The notes beneath the pieces are model-generated. The model searched no databases, was not told the origin of the DNA, and saw only the letters and a list, made by a program, of their open reading frames with translations. 37,399 bases of DNA from UBA5266 sp964610025 (GTDB lineage: Bacteria > Bacteroidota > Bacteroidia > Bacteroidales > WCHB1-69): contig CAZSTX010000018.1 of assembly GCA_964610025.1 (NCBI GenBank), positions 1-37,399 on the forward strand, in the 5' to 3' direction. A program made the position numbers and the translations under genes. This document shows, in pieces, positions 8,601 through 17,014 of the stretch. The first letter of the stretch is position 1; each line of letters opens with the position of its first letter.

Positions 8601-9158
8601 TTAGAATGATACTTTTGGAGCTGTTTTTGCTTCTTGAGTACTAATTTCAAATAAATCTTTATTTTTAAAATTAAACATTCCTGCAAATAGATTATTAGGA
8701 AATATTTGTATTTTATTGTTATAGTTAGTAACAACTTCATTATAAATACTTCTTGAGAATGAAATTTTATTCTCTGTAGAAGCAAGTTCTTCTTGTAGAT
8801 TCAAAAAATTAGTATTTGCTTTTAGTTCTGGATAAGCTTCCATTTGAACTCTTAATCCTGATAAAGCACTTGTTAATTGACCGTTAGCTGCTGCTTTGTC
8901 TGCTACTGTTTTTGCTTCCATTGCTGCCGAACGATATTCAGTTATACGAGTAAAAGTTTCTTGTTCGTGTTTAGCATAGCCTTTTACTGTTTCTATTAAA
9001 TTAGGGATTAAAGCATAGCGACGTTCTAATTGTACATCAATATTTCGCCATTCTTTATCAACGGTATTTCTCATTTTTATCATCCCGTTATAAATAGTTA
9101 TAATCCAGATAACTAATAATACAATAATTCCTAAAACAATCCAAAGTGTTGTTGACAT
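8601..9158 (-). CDS. lemA: LemA family membrane protein
   Basis: A 185-residue LemA-type protein. One N-terminal transmembrane segment (about residues 4-26) is followed by a long helical domain with the family signatures NTVDKEWRNIDVQLERRYALIPNL and SFSRSIYNEVVTNYNN. It is thought to sit in the inner membrane with the helical bundle outside the cytoplasm. Its biochemical role is not established in general. It is encoded directly upstream of htpX, the usual arrangement, and 12 bases after pyrK, so the group pyrK-lemA-htpX may be read together. Confidence 0.93.
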   Translation of the reverse strand: MSTTLWIVLGIIVLLVIWIITIYNGMIKMRNTVDKEWRNIDVQLERRYALIPNLIETVKGYAKHEQETFTRITEYRSAAMEAKTVADKAAANGQLTSALSGLRVQMEAYPELKANTNFLNLQEELASTENKISFSRSIYNEVVTNYNNKIQIFPNNLFAGMFNFKNKDLFEISTQEAKTAPKVSF

Positions 9159-9170
9159 AATAATATAAAT

Positions 9171-9950
9171 TTAAGTTGTTAAAAAATCTATTAATTCAGT
9201 ACTTAAAAAAACAGGACCTTCGGTACACACACAACGATTTCCTGTTGTTGTAGCTGTTACACAGCAGAGGCAAGCTCCTATTCCACATGCCATTGTGTTT
9301 TCTAAAGAAACTTCGCATGGAATATTATTTTTTTGTGCGATAGTAGCCACTGATTGCATCATTGCGTTAGGGCCACAAGTATATATATAATCAAATTTAG
9401 TTATTTCGTTAAAAATAGCATGTTTAGTAAGCATTCCTTTTGTCCCTTCGCTTCCATCGTTTGTTGTAATATGGAGATAAGCAATCGATTCAAACATTTT
9501 TTTTAGACTTAAATCTTGCGATGTTTGGGCTCCCAATAATACGTGGGGTTTGATACCTTGTTTGTTAAATTCTTTGCTTAAATAAACCATAGGTGCTATA
9601 CCTGTTCCGCCACCAATTAGTAAAGGATTTTTGATATTATTGGTTGTAAATCCATTACCAAGAGGATAAAGTATGTTGATAATATCGTTTTTTTGAAGTT
9701 GAGCTAATTTACGTGTTCCATCTCCTACTTGTTTGATGTATAACAATAATGTATTTGTTTTTATATCGATATCGCAAATAGATATAGGACGTCTTAATAT
9801 AGTTGTTGGCGAGCCTTCGATTAAAATATTTACAAATTGACCGGGTTTCCCTTGATTTAATTTTTTGTTAATTGGATTTAAATAAAGCATAAAATCATTA
9901 TTTTGATAATGCTCTACTTTTTTGACCAAAAAATTAATCACTTCTTTCAT
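9171..9950 (-). CDS. pyrK: Dihydroorotate dehydrogenase electron transfer subunit PyrK
   Basis: Iron-sulfur flavoprotein subunit that passes electrons from class 1B dihydroorotate dehydrogenase (PyrD) to NAD+ in pyrimidine synthesis. The 259 residues contain the ferredoxin-reductase FAD motif RRPISI (about 54-59), the NAD-binding GGGTGIAP (about 111-118) and a C-terminal 2Fe-2S cluster motif, CGIGACLCC...CVCTEGPVF. The partner pyrD, which normally follows, is not adjacent: the next gene is lemA. A pyrD elsewhere is expected if the enzyme is functional. The ATG lies 53 bases after the adk stop. Confidence 0.92.
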   Translation of the reverse strand: MKEVINFLVKKVEHYQNNDFMLYLNPINKKLNQGKPGQFVNILIEGSPTTILRRPISICDIDIKTNTLLLYIKQVGDGTRKLAQLQKNDIINILYPLGNGFTTNNIKNPLLIGGGTGIAPMVYLSKEFNKQGIKPHVLLGAQTSQDLSLKKMFESIAYLHITTNDGSEGTKGMLTKHAIFNEITKFDYIYTCGPNAMMQSVATIAQKNNIPCEVSLENTMACGIGACLCCVTATTTGNRCVCTEGPVFLSTELIDFLTT

Positions 9951-10003
9951 TATTATTTATATAACATTATTTATTGTGTTTTGTTGTAAAGTAATAAATG
10001 ATT

Positions 10004-11173
10004 TTAAATGATTTTTTTTAGAGAATTGACTAATATTTCATCTAATTGTTCGGAAACTTCTTCTTGGGTTCCTATTCCGCTAACTCTCATTAATTTATTT
10101 TTACTTTTAAAGTATTTTATTACAGGATTTATTTTTGTTTCAAATTCTTCCATTCGTCCTATAATTAAATCGGTTGTTAAATCATAGGGGCGAGCATCAT
10201 TGGTTTGTGCTCGTTTTGATAATCGTTTAAAACAGTTAAGCATAGGCACATCTAAATATACAACTAAAGAAATTGAGTTGTTCATTCTTCGCAGCATTCC
10301 TTCTAATATATAGGTTTGAATAAGCGTCCGAGGAAATCCTTTAAAAATATAGCCTCTGTTTCTATTGTGCTTGGCCATTTCTTCTTCTACTAATTTAATG
10401 ATTAATTCATCGGGAACGCTAATTCCATTAGAATATAGCGATTTTATGTTTTTTCCTATGGTTGTATTCTTATTTATTTCGGCTAAAAGAAGTTCGCCTG
10501 TAGAAATATAATGAAAATTATGTTTTTCAGCAAAAATTTCTCCTTGTGTTCCTTTTCCTGCTCCGGGTCGTCCTATTAATACGACATTATAAGATACTTT
10601 TTTAACAACACTATCAATTACGTTTTCAACACGGGCAAATATTTTTTCTTGCATACCCATTCCATTGATAGTTGTAAACATATGTCTATTTTTATAAAAT
10701 TCAATGACAGGTAGTGTTTTTTGATTATATTCGCGGAAACGTTCTTCTATTATTTTTTCATTATCATCGCTTCGCCCTTCGATATGTGCCCTATTAAGAA
10801 GACGTTGTATTAATTCGTCTCTATCGACTTTGAGCGAAATAACGGTATTTAATGAAGTGTTGAGTTTTAATAAAAGTCCTTCTAATATATAGGCTTGCAC
10901 CAATGTACGTGGAAATCCATCAAATAAAAAACCATTGGCATCTTTATTTTCTTTTAATTTTTCTTCTAAAAGTTCTACAACTAATTCATCGGGAACTAAA
11001 TGTCCTTTGTCGATAAGTGCTTTGGCTTCTTTTCCTATTGAAGTTTGCTTGGCAATTTGTTCTCGTAGAATATCTCCTGTCGAGATATATTCTAATTTAT
11101 ATTTTTGCAATAATAATTTTGATTGTGTTCCTTTTCCTGAACCAGGAGGTCCAAAAAGTATAATATTTAACAT
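10004..11173 (-). CDS. adk: Tandem two-domain adenylate kinase
   Basis: Adenylate kinase balances ATP + AMP with 2 ADP. This 389-residue protein is twice the usual size and contains two complete kinase-fold copies. Copy 1 (residues 1-190) has P-loop GPPGSGKGTQ at 8-17, STGDILR at 31-37 with the AMP-site Arg37, DGFPRT at 85-90 and an Arg-containing lid. Copy 2 (192-389) has P-loop GRPGAGKGTQ at 201-210, but the AMP-binding STGDxLR is STGELLL and the metal/AMP-site Asp of DGFPRT is Lys278 (KGFPRT). Copy 2 therefore keeps nucleotide-binding features but lacks conserved AMP-site residues. Long adenylate kinases are, as I recall, seen in other Bacteroidota. The stop codon of the upstream T9SS gene is 13 bases away. 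Confidence 0.93.
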   Translation of the reverse strand: MLNIILFGPPGSGKGTQSKLLLQKYKLEYISTGDILREQIAKQTSIGKEAKALIDKGHLVPDELVVELLEEKLKENKDANGFLFDGFPRTLVQAYILEGLLLKLNTSLNTVISLKVDRDELIQRLLNRAHIEGRSDDNEKIIEERFREYNQKTLPVIEFYKNRHMFTTINGMGMQEKIFARVENVIDSVVKKVSYNVVLIGRPGAGKGTQGEIFAEKHNFHYISTGELLLAEINKNTTIGKNIKSLYSNGISVPDELIIKLVEEEMAKHNRNRGYIFKGFPRTLIQTYILEGMLRRMNNSISLVVYLDVPMLNCFKRLSKRAQTNDARPYDLTTDLIIGRMEEFETKINPVIKYFKSKNKLMRVSGIGTQEEVSEQLDEILVNSLKKII

Positions 11174-11186
11174 AGGCTATATATTT

Positions 11187-13337
11187 TTAATGTTGAATAA
11201 TAAACTTGAATTGTCGTAGTTCTTTGGTTTTTATATTATAAGTTTTTAATATATAAAATCCTGAATTAAAATTTGATACATTTATATTGTTGGTAAAAAA
11301 ATTTTTATATATTTTTTGTCCATTTAGGGTATAAATTTCTATCAACAAATTATTAGCTTGTATTTGATCTGATAAAATTAATTGTAATTTATCGTTAGCG
11401 GGATTAGGATATATAATTATATCTAATTTATTTTTGGATATAATATCGTTTATTGCTATTGGGTCCCATGCACTTCCTATATAAGGTCTTAGCATTGGCG
11501 CTCCCGATAAAAAGCTTTTTTCCCAATAATTGCCTGTTTTATAATATACATGTTCAGAGGCATTGCAGTTTTGATCAAAACCAATATTTAAATAGTTTTT
11601 TGTATTGATTTGATATCCAATATAAAATTTTTCTGAAATGGGAACAGCTTGTGATAAATAATAATGTTGAAATCCATAGAGTTCGTTACTATATTCTTGA
11701 TTAATGAGTTCGCTATAGATAATTTCTCCTGGATAATTGCTGCTATCACTCCATACACTTAATGTAAATTGAAAATCATTTGTATTATTTAATACATGAT
11801 TGATATACATTGCTATAGATCTTAAAGTGTCTGGTTCATATAATTTAAATCCTATTGCCATCGCTGTTCTGTCAGAATAAGTATTTATAACAGTATAGCC
11901 TGATTCGGGAATACCGTCGTCATAAGCAAAATAATTATAAAATTTTTGTTCAAAAATAACAGTGTCGTTTTTTTGATTTTTATCACCGCTTCCTGTTTCT
12001 TTGAATATATGAATTATTTTGAATAGGGCGCTATCGTTATTATTCTTAGGAAATTCAAAAGAATAGCTGGGTCGAGAGTGGGGATTGTAATTTTGAAATC
12101 CATAAGAATATACGGGTGATATATTATAAGAACCTCCATCATATTTATTTATTATTGTATTATTTTTGTTAGTTACAATATAATGGTAAGTTGTATTTTT
12201 TACTGCATCAGATAAATTAGATAATTTAACATCAAAATTTTTAATTAATTCTTTTTTTTGATTTTCCTTAAATTGATTCCATGGCATAGCCTGATAATTA
12301 CTTAAAATACTTCCTGGATTTTTTGAAAAAGCAACATCATCAATTATTGTATCATTTATAGTGCGTGCTCTATTTAATCGTATATAATCAATATTCCAAA
12401 AATCAACATTGCTTGCCCATGTAGGATTATTATCATTGTATTCTAAAGAAGCATAATTTCGAAAGCGAAATTGAAATCCTTTATTAAAATATACCGAATC
12501 GACAAGAGGTATCATTATTTGTCGAAAAAGTAATTTATTAGTATCTAAATCGTAAGTTTCTATAAATGTTTGTATTGTCATTCCTCCCGATGCCCAAATA
12601 TGTGTCCACTTGGTTTCTAATTTAAGCACTGAATCACAAGGGAGATAAATGCTATCGCCTTCTTTATAGTTGATATTGGCTATTATAAATAACGAAGGGT
12701 CGCAAAGACTAAAAATGGTATCTCCTATTGAGAATGATGTATCTGCAATATATAGACTGTATGTGTAATAAGCTAAAACTGTATCGCCTGTATAATATCC
12801 AAATTCGAGAACTAATGAGTCTGTAGATTCGGGAGGGTTTCCTAATCTATTCCAAGGTTGTCCAAGTCCTCCTCCTGGTTGGTAAAAGAAACTAAAGTAT
12901 ATAGAATCTGAAGGAGTTAGTTTTTTAGAAATAGGAAAAAAAATAGAATCTAATCGTATAGGTTTAGAAGTAAGAGTGTCGGCAGGAAATGATAGTTGGG
13001 AGGCATGTTCGTATACTTTGCCAAATTGGTCTACAGCATCTAAAGTAGCTATTCCTATAGAAGGAGCATTTATTGCAAACGATTGATTGATAAATGCATA
13101 ATTATCTACCCATAAAGCAGTATCAGGATAGCCCACATAAGATGAAAAATCTTCTATAAAAGGGAGAGCAATAGATTCGTGAAAAATAAACGATTGTATT
13201 TTTTTTTGTTGTAGTTTTATTAATTGGGTTTGATATACATTCATATGATAATTAGAATGTAATCCTGTTAAAACTTCTTGTCCATAAGCACTTATATTAA
13301 ATAAAACTATATATAAATATAATATTGCTCTTTTCAT
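11187..13337 (-). CDS. Secreted protein with type IX secretion (type A) sorting domain
   Basis: A large exported protein of about 716 residues. The ATG at 13337 begins a good signal peptide, MKRAILYLYIVLFNISAYGQ. The open frame extends five codons further upstream only to a TTG, so I prefer the ATG. The long middle is rich in Ser, Asp, Tyr and aromatic residues, with motifs such as SLVLEFGYYTGD and WNIDYIRLNRA that look like beta-sandwich surface domains; I assign no enzyme function. The last 80 residues (from IIIYPNPANDKLQL to KFIIQH) are a typical T9SS type A C-terminal domain, which directs passage through the outer membrane and surface anchoring. It is followed by adk with a short gap. 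Confidence 0.88.
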   Translation of the reverse strand: MKRAILYLYIVLFNISAYGQEVLTGLHSNYHMNVYQTQLIKLQQKKIQSFIFHESIALPFIEDFSSYVGYPDTALWVDNYAFINQSFAINAPSIGIATLDAVDQFGKVYEHASQLSFPADTLTSKPIRLDSIFFPISKKLTPSDSIYFSFFYQPGGGLGQPWNRLGNPPESTDSLVLEFGYYTGDTVLAYYTYSLYIADTSFSIGDTIFSLCDPSLFIIANINYKEGDSIYLPCDSVLKLETKWTHIWASGGMTIQTFIETYDLDTNKLLFRQIMIPLVDSVYFNKGFQFRFRNYASLEYNDNNPTWASNVDFWNIDYIRLNRARTINDTIIDDVAFSKNPGSILSNYQAMPWNQFKENQKKELIKNFDVKLSNLSDAVKNTTYHYIVTNKNNTIINKYDGGSYNISPVYSYGFQNYNPHSRPSYSFEFPKNNNDSALFKIIHIFKETGSGDKNQKNDTVIFEQKFYNYFAYDDGIPESGYTVINTYSDRTAMAIGFKLYEPDTLRSIAMYINHVLNNTNDFQFTLSVWSDSSNYPGEIIYSELINQEYSNELYGFQHYYLSQAVPISEKFYIGYQINTKNYLNIGFDQNCNASEHVYYKTGNYWEKSFLSGAPMLRPYIGSAWDPIAINDIISKNKLDIIIYPNPANDKLQLILSDQIQANNLLIEIYTLNGQKIYKNFFTNNINVSNFNSGFYILKTYNIKTKELRQFKFIIQH

Positions 13338-13460
13338 TATATGATTTTTCAATAAAAACGTGTCTATTTTAAAACTATTGTATTAATTTTATGATTTGAA
13401 ACGAAATGCTGTTGTTTTTATTTAATTGTAATTAAGCGTTCATTTTTTTATATTCAAAAA

Positions 13461-13493
13461 AAAAAGGTTATCCATTTTTAAGATAACCTTTTT
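13461..13493 (-). terminator. Intrinsic terminator of dnaK
   Basis: A 12-bp perfect stem pairs 13461-13472 with 13482-13493 around a 9-base loop. On the minus strand the stem ends in GATAACCTTTTT followed by more T residues, as expected for a rho-independent terminator 20-55 bases after the dnaK stop. Confidence 0.85.
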
Positions 13494-13515
13494 AAAATTA
13501 ATGTCTTTTTATAAT

Positions 13516-15414
13516 TTATTTTACTTCTTCAAAGTCAACATCTGTAACTTCTGCATCTTTTTGAGAAGTGTCGCTGTTATCAACGTGAGGTTCTTGAGGT
13601 GGTGTTTGTTGATTTTGTGCATTGTACATTTCTTGTGAAATAGAATTCCATAGTTGATTGATTTCGTTCATAGTAGCATCAATTCCTTCTAAATCTTTAT
13701 TTTTATGAGCTTCTTTTAGGCGTTCTAAAACGGCTTCTATAGAAGTTTTTTTATCAGCAGGAATTTTATCTTCGTATTCTTTTAGTTGTTTTTCCGTACT
13801 AAATATCATAGTATCAGCGGCATTTAATTTATCTACTTCTTCTTTTATTTTTTTATCGGCTTCGGCATTAGCTGCAGCCTCATTTTTCATACGTTCTATT
13901 TCGCTATCTGTCAATCCAGAAGATGCTTCAATACGAATTTTTTGTTCTTTTCCTGTTGCTTTATCTTTAGCTGTTACATTTAATATTCCATTAGAATCAA
14001 TATCAAAAATAACTTCTATTTGTGGTATACCACGAGGTGCTGGCATGATACCATCTAAATGGAAGCGTCCAATACTTTTATTTCCGCTTGCCATTGGTCG
14101 TTCTCCTTGTAATACATGTATTTCGACTGATGTTTGATTGTCGGCAGCTGTCGAAAATACTTCTGATTTTTTAGTAGGGATAGTTGTATTAGCTTCAATT
14201 AAACGTGTCATAACACCGCCTAATGTTTCTATTCCTAAAGATAAAGGAGTTACATCGAGTAATAAAACATCTTTTACTTCACCTGTTAATACACCGCCTT
14301 GAATAGCAGCTCCTATTGCTACAACTTCGTCTGGATTTACTCCTTTAGAAGGAGTTTTTTTGAAGAAATCTTCTACTATTTTTTGAATAGCAGGGATACG
14401 AGTCGAACCTCCTACTAATATAACTTCGTTAATATCAGATGATTTTAATCCAGCATCGTTCAATGCTTTTTTACAAGGTTCAATAGTAGCGCGAATAAGA
14501 TGGTCGCTAAGTTGTTCAAATTTTGCACGTGTAAGAGTTTTTACTAAGTGCTTTGGAATTCCATCAACTGGCATAATATAAGGTAAATTTATTTCGGTTG
14601 AGGCAGCACTTGATAATTCTATTTTAGCTTTTTCGGCTGCTTCTTTTAATCGTTGATGTGCCATAGGGTCTTTTCTTAAATCAATATTGTATTCTGATTT
14701 GAACTCTTCGGCTAACCAATCAATAATAACATGATCAAAATCGTCTCCTCCAAGGTGTGTATCTCCATTGGTTGATTTTACTTCAAATACTCCATCGCCA
14801 AGTTCAAGGATAGAAATATCGAAAGTTCCTCCTCCTAAATCAAATACAGCTACTTTTAAGTCAGTTACTTTTTTATCCAATCCGTAAGCTAAAGCTGCTG
14901 CTGTAGGTTCATTAATAATGCGTTTTACTGATAGTCCAGCAATTTCTCCTGCTTCTTTTGTAGCTTGTCGTTGCGAATCGCTAAAATAGGCTGGGACTGT
15001 AATTACGGCTTCTGAAACTTCTTGACCTAAATAATCTTCAGCAGTTTTTTTCATTTTTTGAAGTATCATTGCCGATATTTCTTGTGGTGTATAGAGGCGG
15101 TCGTCTATTTTAATACGTGATGTATTATTATCTCCTTTTGTAACAGTATAATTTACTCGGTTTATTTCTTTTGCTACTCTATCAAAAGGTTCTCCCATAA
15201 AACGTTTAATAGAAGAAATTGTTTTTTCAGGATTTGTTACTGCTTGTCTTTTTGCAGGGTCTCCTACTTTACGTTCTCCATTTTCTATAAAAGCAACTAT
15301 TGAAGGAGTAGTTCTATTTCCTTCGCTATTAGGAATAACTACAGGTTCGTTTCCTTCCATAACAGTTACGCACGAATTAGTAGTGCCTAAATCAATTCCA
15401 ATTATTTTTCCCAT
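13516..15414 (-). CDS. dnaK: Chaperone DnaK (Hsp70)
   Basis: Cytoplasmic Hsp70 chaperone that binds and releases unfolded polypeptides in an ATP cycle with DnaJ and GrpE. The 632-residue protein starts with the ATPase signature IGIDLGTTNSCV. It has VPAYFSDSQRQATK near 138-151, the second phosphate loop VFDLGGGTFDIS near 190-201 and VILVGGSTRIP near 335-345. The substrate-binding domain begins after the DVTPLSLGIETLGG linker (about 390), and the protein ends in an acidic VTDVDFEEVK tail. Length and motifs are normal. It is a single-gene unit with its own terminator at 13461-13493. Neither dnaJ nor grpE is adjacent. An upstream motif shared with clpB may control heat induction. Confidence 0.99.
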   Translation of the reverse strand: MGKIIGIDLGTTNSCVTVMEGNEPVVIPNSEGNRTTPSIVAFIENGERKVGDPAKRQAVTNPEKTISSIKRFMGEPFDRVAKEINRVNYTVTKGDNNTSRIKIDDRLYTPQEISAMILQKMKKTAEDYLGQEVSEAVITVPAYFSDSQRQATKEAGEIAGLSVKRIINEPTAAALAYGLDKKVTDLKVAVFDLGGGTFDISILELGDGVFEVKSTNGDTHLGGDDFDHVIIDWLAEEFKSEYNIDLRKDPMAHQRLKEAAEKAKIELSSAASTEINLPYIMPVDGIPKHLVKTLTRAKFEQLSDHLIRATIEPCKKALNDAGLKSSDINEVILVGGSTRIPAIQKIVEDFFKKTPSKGVNPDEVVAIGAAIQGGVLTGEVKDVLLLDVTPLSLGIETLGGVMTRLIEANTTIPTKKSEVFSTAADNQTSVEIHVLQGERPMASGNKSIGRFHLDGIMPAPRGIPQIEVIFDIDSNGILNVTAKDKATGKEQKIRIEASSGLTDSEIERMKNEAAANAEADKKIKEEVDKLNAADTMIFSTEKQLKEYEDKIPADKKTSIEAVLERLKEAHKNKDLEGIDATMNEINQLWNSISQEMYNAQNQQTPPQEPHVDNSDTSQKDAEVTDVDFEEVK

Positions 15415-15547
15415 TATTTTTTTATTTTAATATTTTTTATTCTTTAATTCTTGAGTTAAAATTTTCTTCTTTAATGTCAATCATTATGCCAAAAAAAAAT
15501 AACAAATCATAATTAGTTGATAATGAGCAGTGTAAATATTTAGTTGC

Positions 15548-15572
15548 TGCCATAAAATAATAATTTATGACA
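15548..15572. promoter_or_regulatory. Imperfect inverted repeat in dnaK leader
   Basis: TGCCATAAA (15548-15556) and TTTATGACA (15564-15572) form an inverted repeat with one mismatch and a 7-base spacer. It overlaps the motif shared with clpB. It might be part of the same control region. No CIRCE operator is visible here. Confidence 0.35.
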
Positions 15573-15581
15573 AAAAGGCAG
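15568..15581 (-). promoter_or_regulatory. Shared dnaK/clpB motif CTGCC-N5-GTCA
   Basis: Read on the minus strand: CTGCC, five T, GTCA, about 155 bases before the dnaK ATG. The same pattern with a different 5-base spacer stands at 25541-25554 before clpB. Both genes encode heat-shock chaperones on the same strand, so a common stress-control element is a reasonable inference. Confidence 0.45.
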
Positions 15582-15634
15582 TATTTTTTATTAATAATAG
15601 TTATTAGATCAAGGAAATAAAAAAATAATATAAA

Positions 15635-15677
15635 AAGATTAGCTGTTCTATATTATTTTTATAAAACAGCTAATCTT
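15635..15677 (-). terminator. Intrinsic terminator of eno
   Basis: A 13-bp perfect stem, AAGATTAGCTGTT (15635-15647) with its complement at 15665-15677, and a 17-base AT-rich loop. On the minus strand it is followed by a T-rich run, 17-60 bases after the enolase stop. The remaining gap up to dnaK (15415-15634) holds the dnaK control region. Confidence 0.85.
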
Positions 15678-15693
15678 AAAAAAGCGAGATAAT

Positions 15694-16983
15694 TTATTGT
15701 TTATATTTAAAATCTTTTCCTAAAAATTTTGCCATACTACCTAAACTTTCTTCGATTCGTAAGAGTTGATTGTATTTACAAACTCTATCTGTACGGCTTA
15801 CTGAACCTGTTTTGATTAATCCTGTGTTGAATGCAACAGCAAGGTCGGCTATTGTTGTATCTTCGGTTTCTCCTGAACGATGACTAATAACGGCAGAGTA
15901 TCCGTTTAAATGAGCTGTTGTAATAGCTTGTATGGTTTCTGTAAGTGTTCCTATTTGATTTACCTTTATTAAAATAGAATTAGCAATTTCTTTTTCTATT
16001 CCTGTCATTAAACGGTCAACATTGGTTACAAATAAATCGTCTCCGACTAATTGTATTTTGTTGCCAAGTTTATCGGTCATTAGTTTCCATCCATCCCAAT
16101 CATCTTCTGCCATTCCATCTTCGATAGAAACAATAGGATATTTTTTACACCAATCAGCCCAAAAATCAACCATTTGAGAAGAAGTTAATTTATCGCCAGT
16201 CGATTTTTTTAAGTGATAAATTTTTTCTTTTTCGTCATAAAATTCAGAAGAGGCGGGGTCTAAAGTAATGGCTATTTGTTCGCCAGGTTTATAGCCTGCT
16301 TTTTCGATAGCTTCGATAAGGATTTGAATAGCTTCTTCGTTTGATTTTAAATTAGGAGCGAATCCTCCTTCGTCTCCAACATTTGTAGCATAGTTTTTAC
16401 TTGCTAATAGCGATTTTAAGGTATGAAATACATTAGTTCCCATTAAAATAGCTTCGCTAAAAGAAGAAGCTCCATAAGGAAAAATCATAAATTCTTGAAA
16501 ATCAATAGAGTTGTCGGCGTGTGATCCTCCATTTAGTACATTCATCATAGGGATAGGAAGTGTATTTGCATTAATACCTCCTAAATATCTAAATAGTTCT
16601 TGTCCGACTTCCATTGCTGCAGCTTTAGCACAAGCAAGCGAGACGCCTAAAATAGCATTTGCTCCTAAATTACCTTTATTTTTAGTGCCATCTAATTCTA
16701 TTAATTTTTCATCAATAATATCTTGTCTATCTATAGGATAGCCTTTTAATTCGTCGGCAATCATTTTTTGGACATTTTGAACTGCTTTCAAAACGCTTTT
16801 CCCTTTAAAATAATTTGCATCATTATCTCGTAATTCTACTGCTTCGTGTACACCTGTAGAAGCTCCTGAAGGAACGGCAGCTCTGCCTAATGCTCCTGCT
16901 TCAGTGTATACATCTACTTCAACGGTAGGATTTCCTCTTGAATCTATAATTTGTCTTCCTGCGATATGTATTATTCTACTCAT
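15694..16983 (-). CDS. eno: Enolase
   Basis: Converts 2-phosphoglycerate to phosphoenolpyruvate in glycolysis. The 429-residue protein shows all hallmarks: GRQIIDSRGNPTVEVDV at the N-terminus, ASTGVHEAVELRD, NVLNGGSHADN near 150, DEGGFAPN near 205, the metal-binding SIEDGMAEDDW near 285 and LVGDDLFVTN near 310. The catalytic-lysine strand ILIKVNQIGT is near 335-345, followed by the C-terminal SHRSGETEDTTIADLAVA. The length is typical. It is transcribed with the upstream universal stress gene across a 31-base gap, and a strong terminator follows it. Confidence 0.99.
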   Translation of the reverse strand: MSRIIHIAGRQIIDSRGNPTVEVDVYTEAGALGRAAVPSGASTGVHEAVELRDNDANYFKGKSVLKAVQNVQKMIADELKGYPIDRQDIIDEKLIELDGTKNKGNLGANAILGVSLACAKAAAMEVGQELFRYLGGINANTLPIPMMNVLNGGSHADNSIDFQEFMIFPYGASSFSEAILMGTNVFHTLKSLLASKNYATNVGDEGGFAPNLKSNEEAIQILIEAIEKAGYKPGEQIAITLDPASSEFYDEKEKIYHLKKSTGDKLTSSQMVDFWADWCKKYPIVSIEDGMAEDDWDGWKLMTDKLGNKIQLVGDDLFVTNVDRLMTGIEKEIANSILIKVNQIGTLTETIQAITTAHLNGYSAVISHRSGETEDTTIADLAVAFNTGLIKTGSVSRTDRVCKYNQLLRIEESLGSMAKFLGKDFKYKQ

Positions 16984-17014
16984 TATTTTTTTTATTTTAA
17001 ACTATTTTAATTAT

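Noticed and set aside
8573..8785. 70-codon frame overlapping lemA on the same strand
   Set aside because: It is an out-of-frame shadow of lemA with low-complexity Leu/Ile/Lys/Tyr composition.
13353..13460. Promoter for the type A T9SS gene
   Set aside because: No TAnnTTTG match was found on the minus strand in this gap, so no box is reported, although one must exist.
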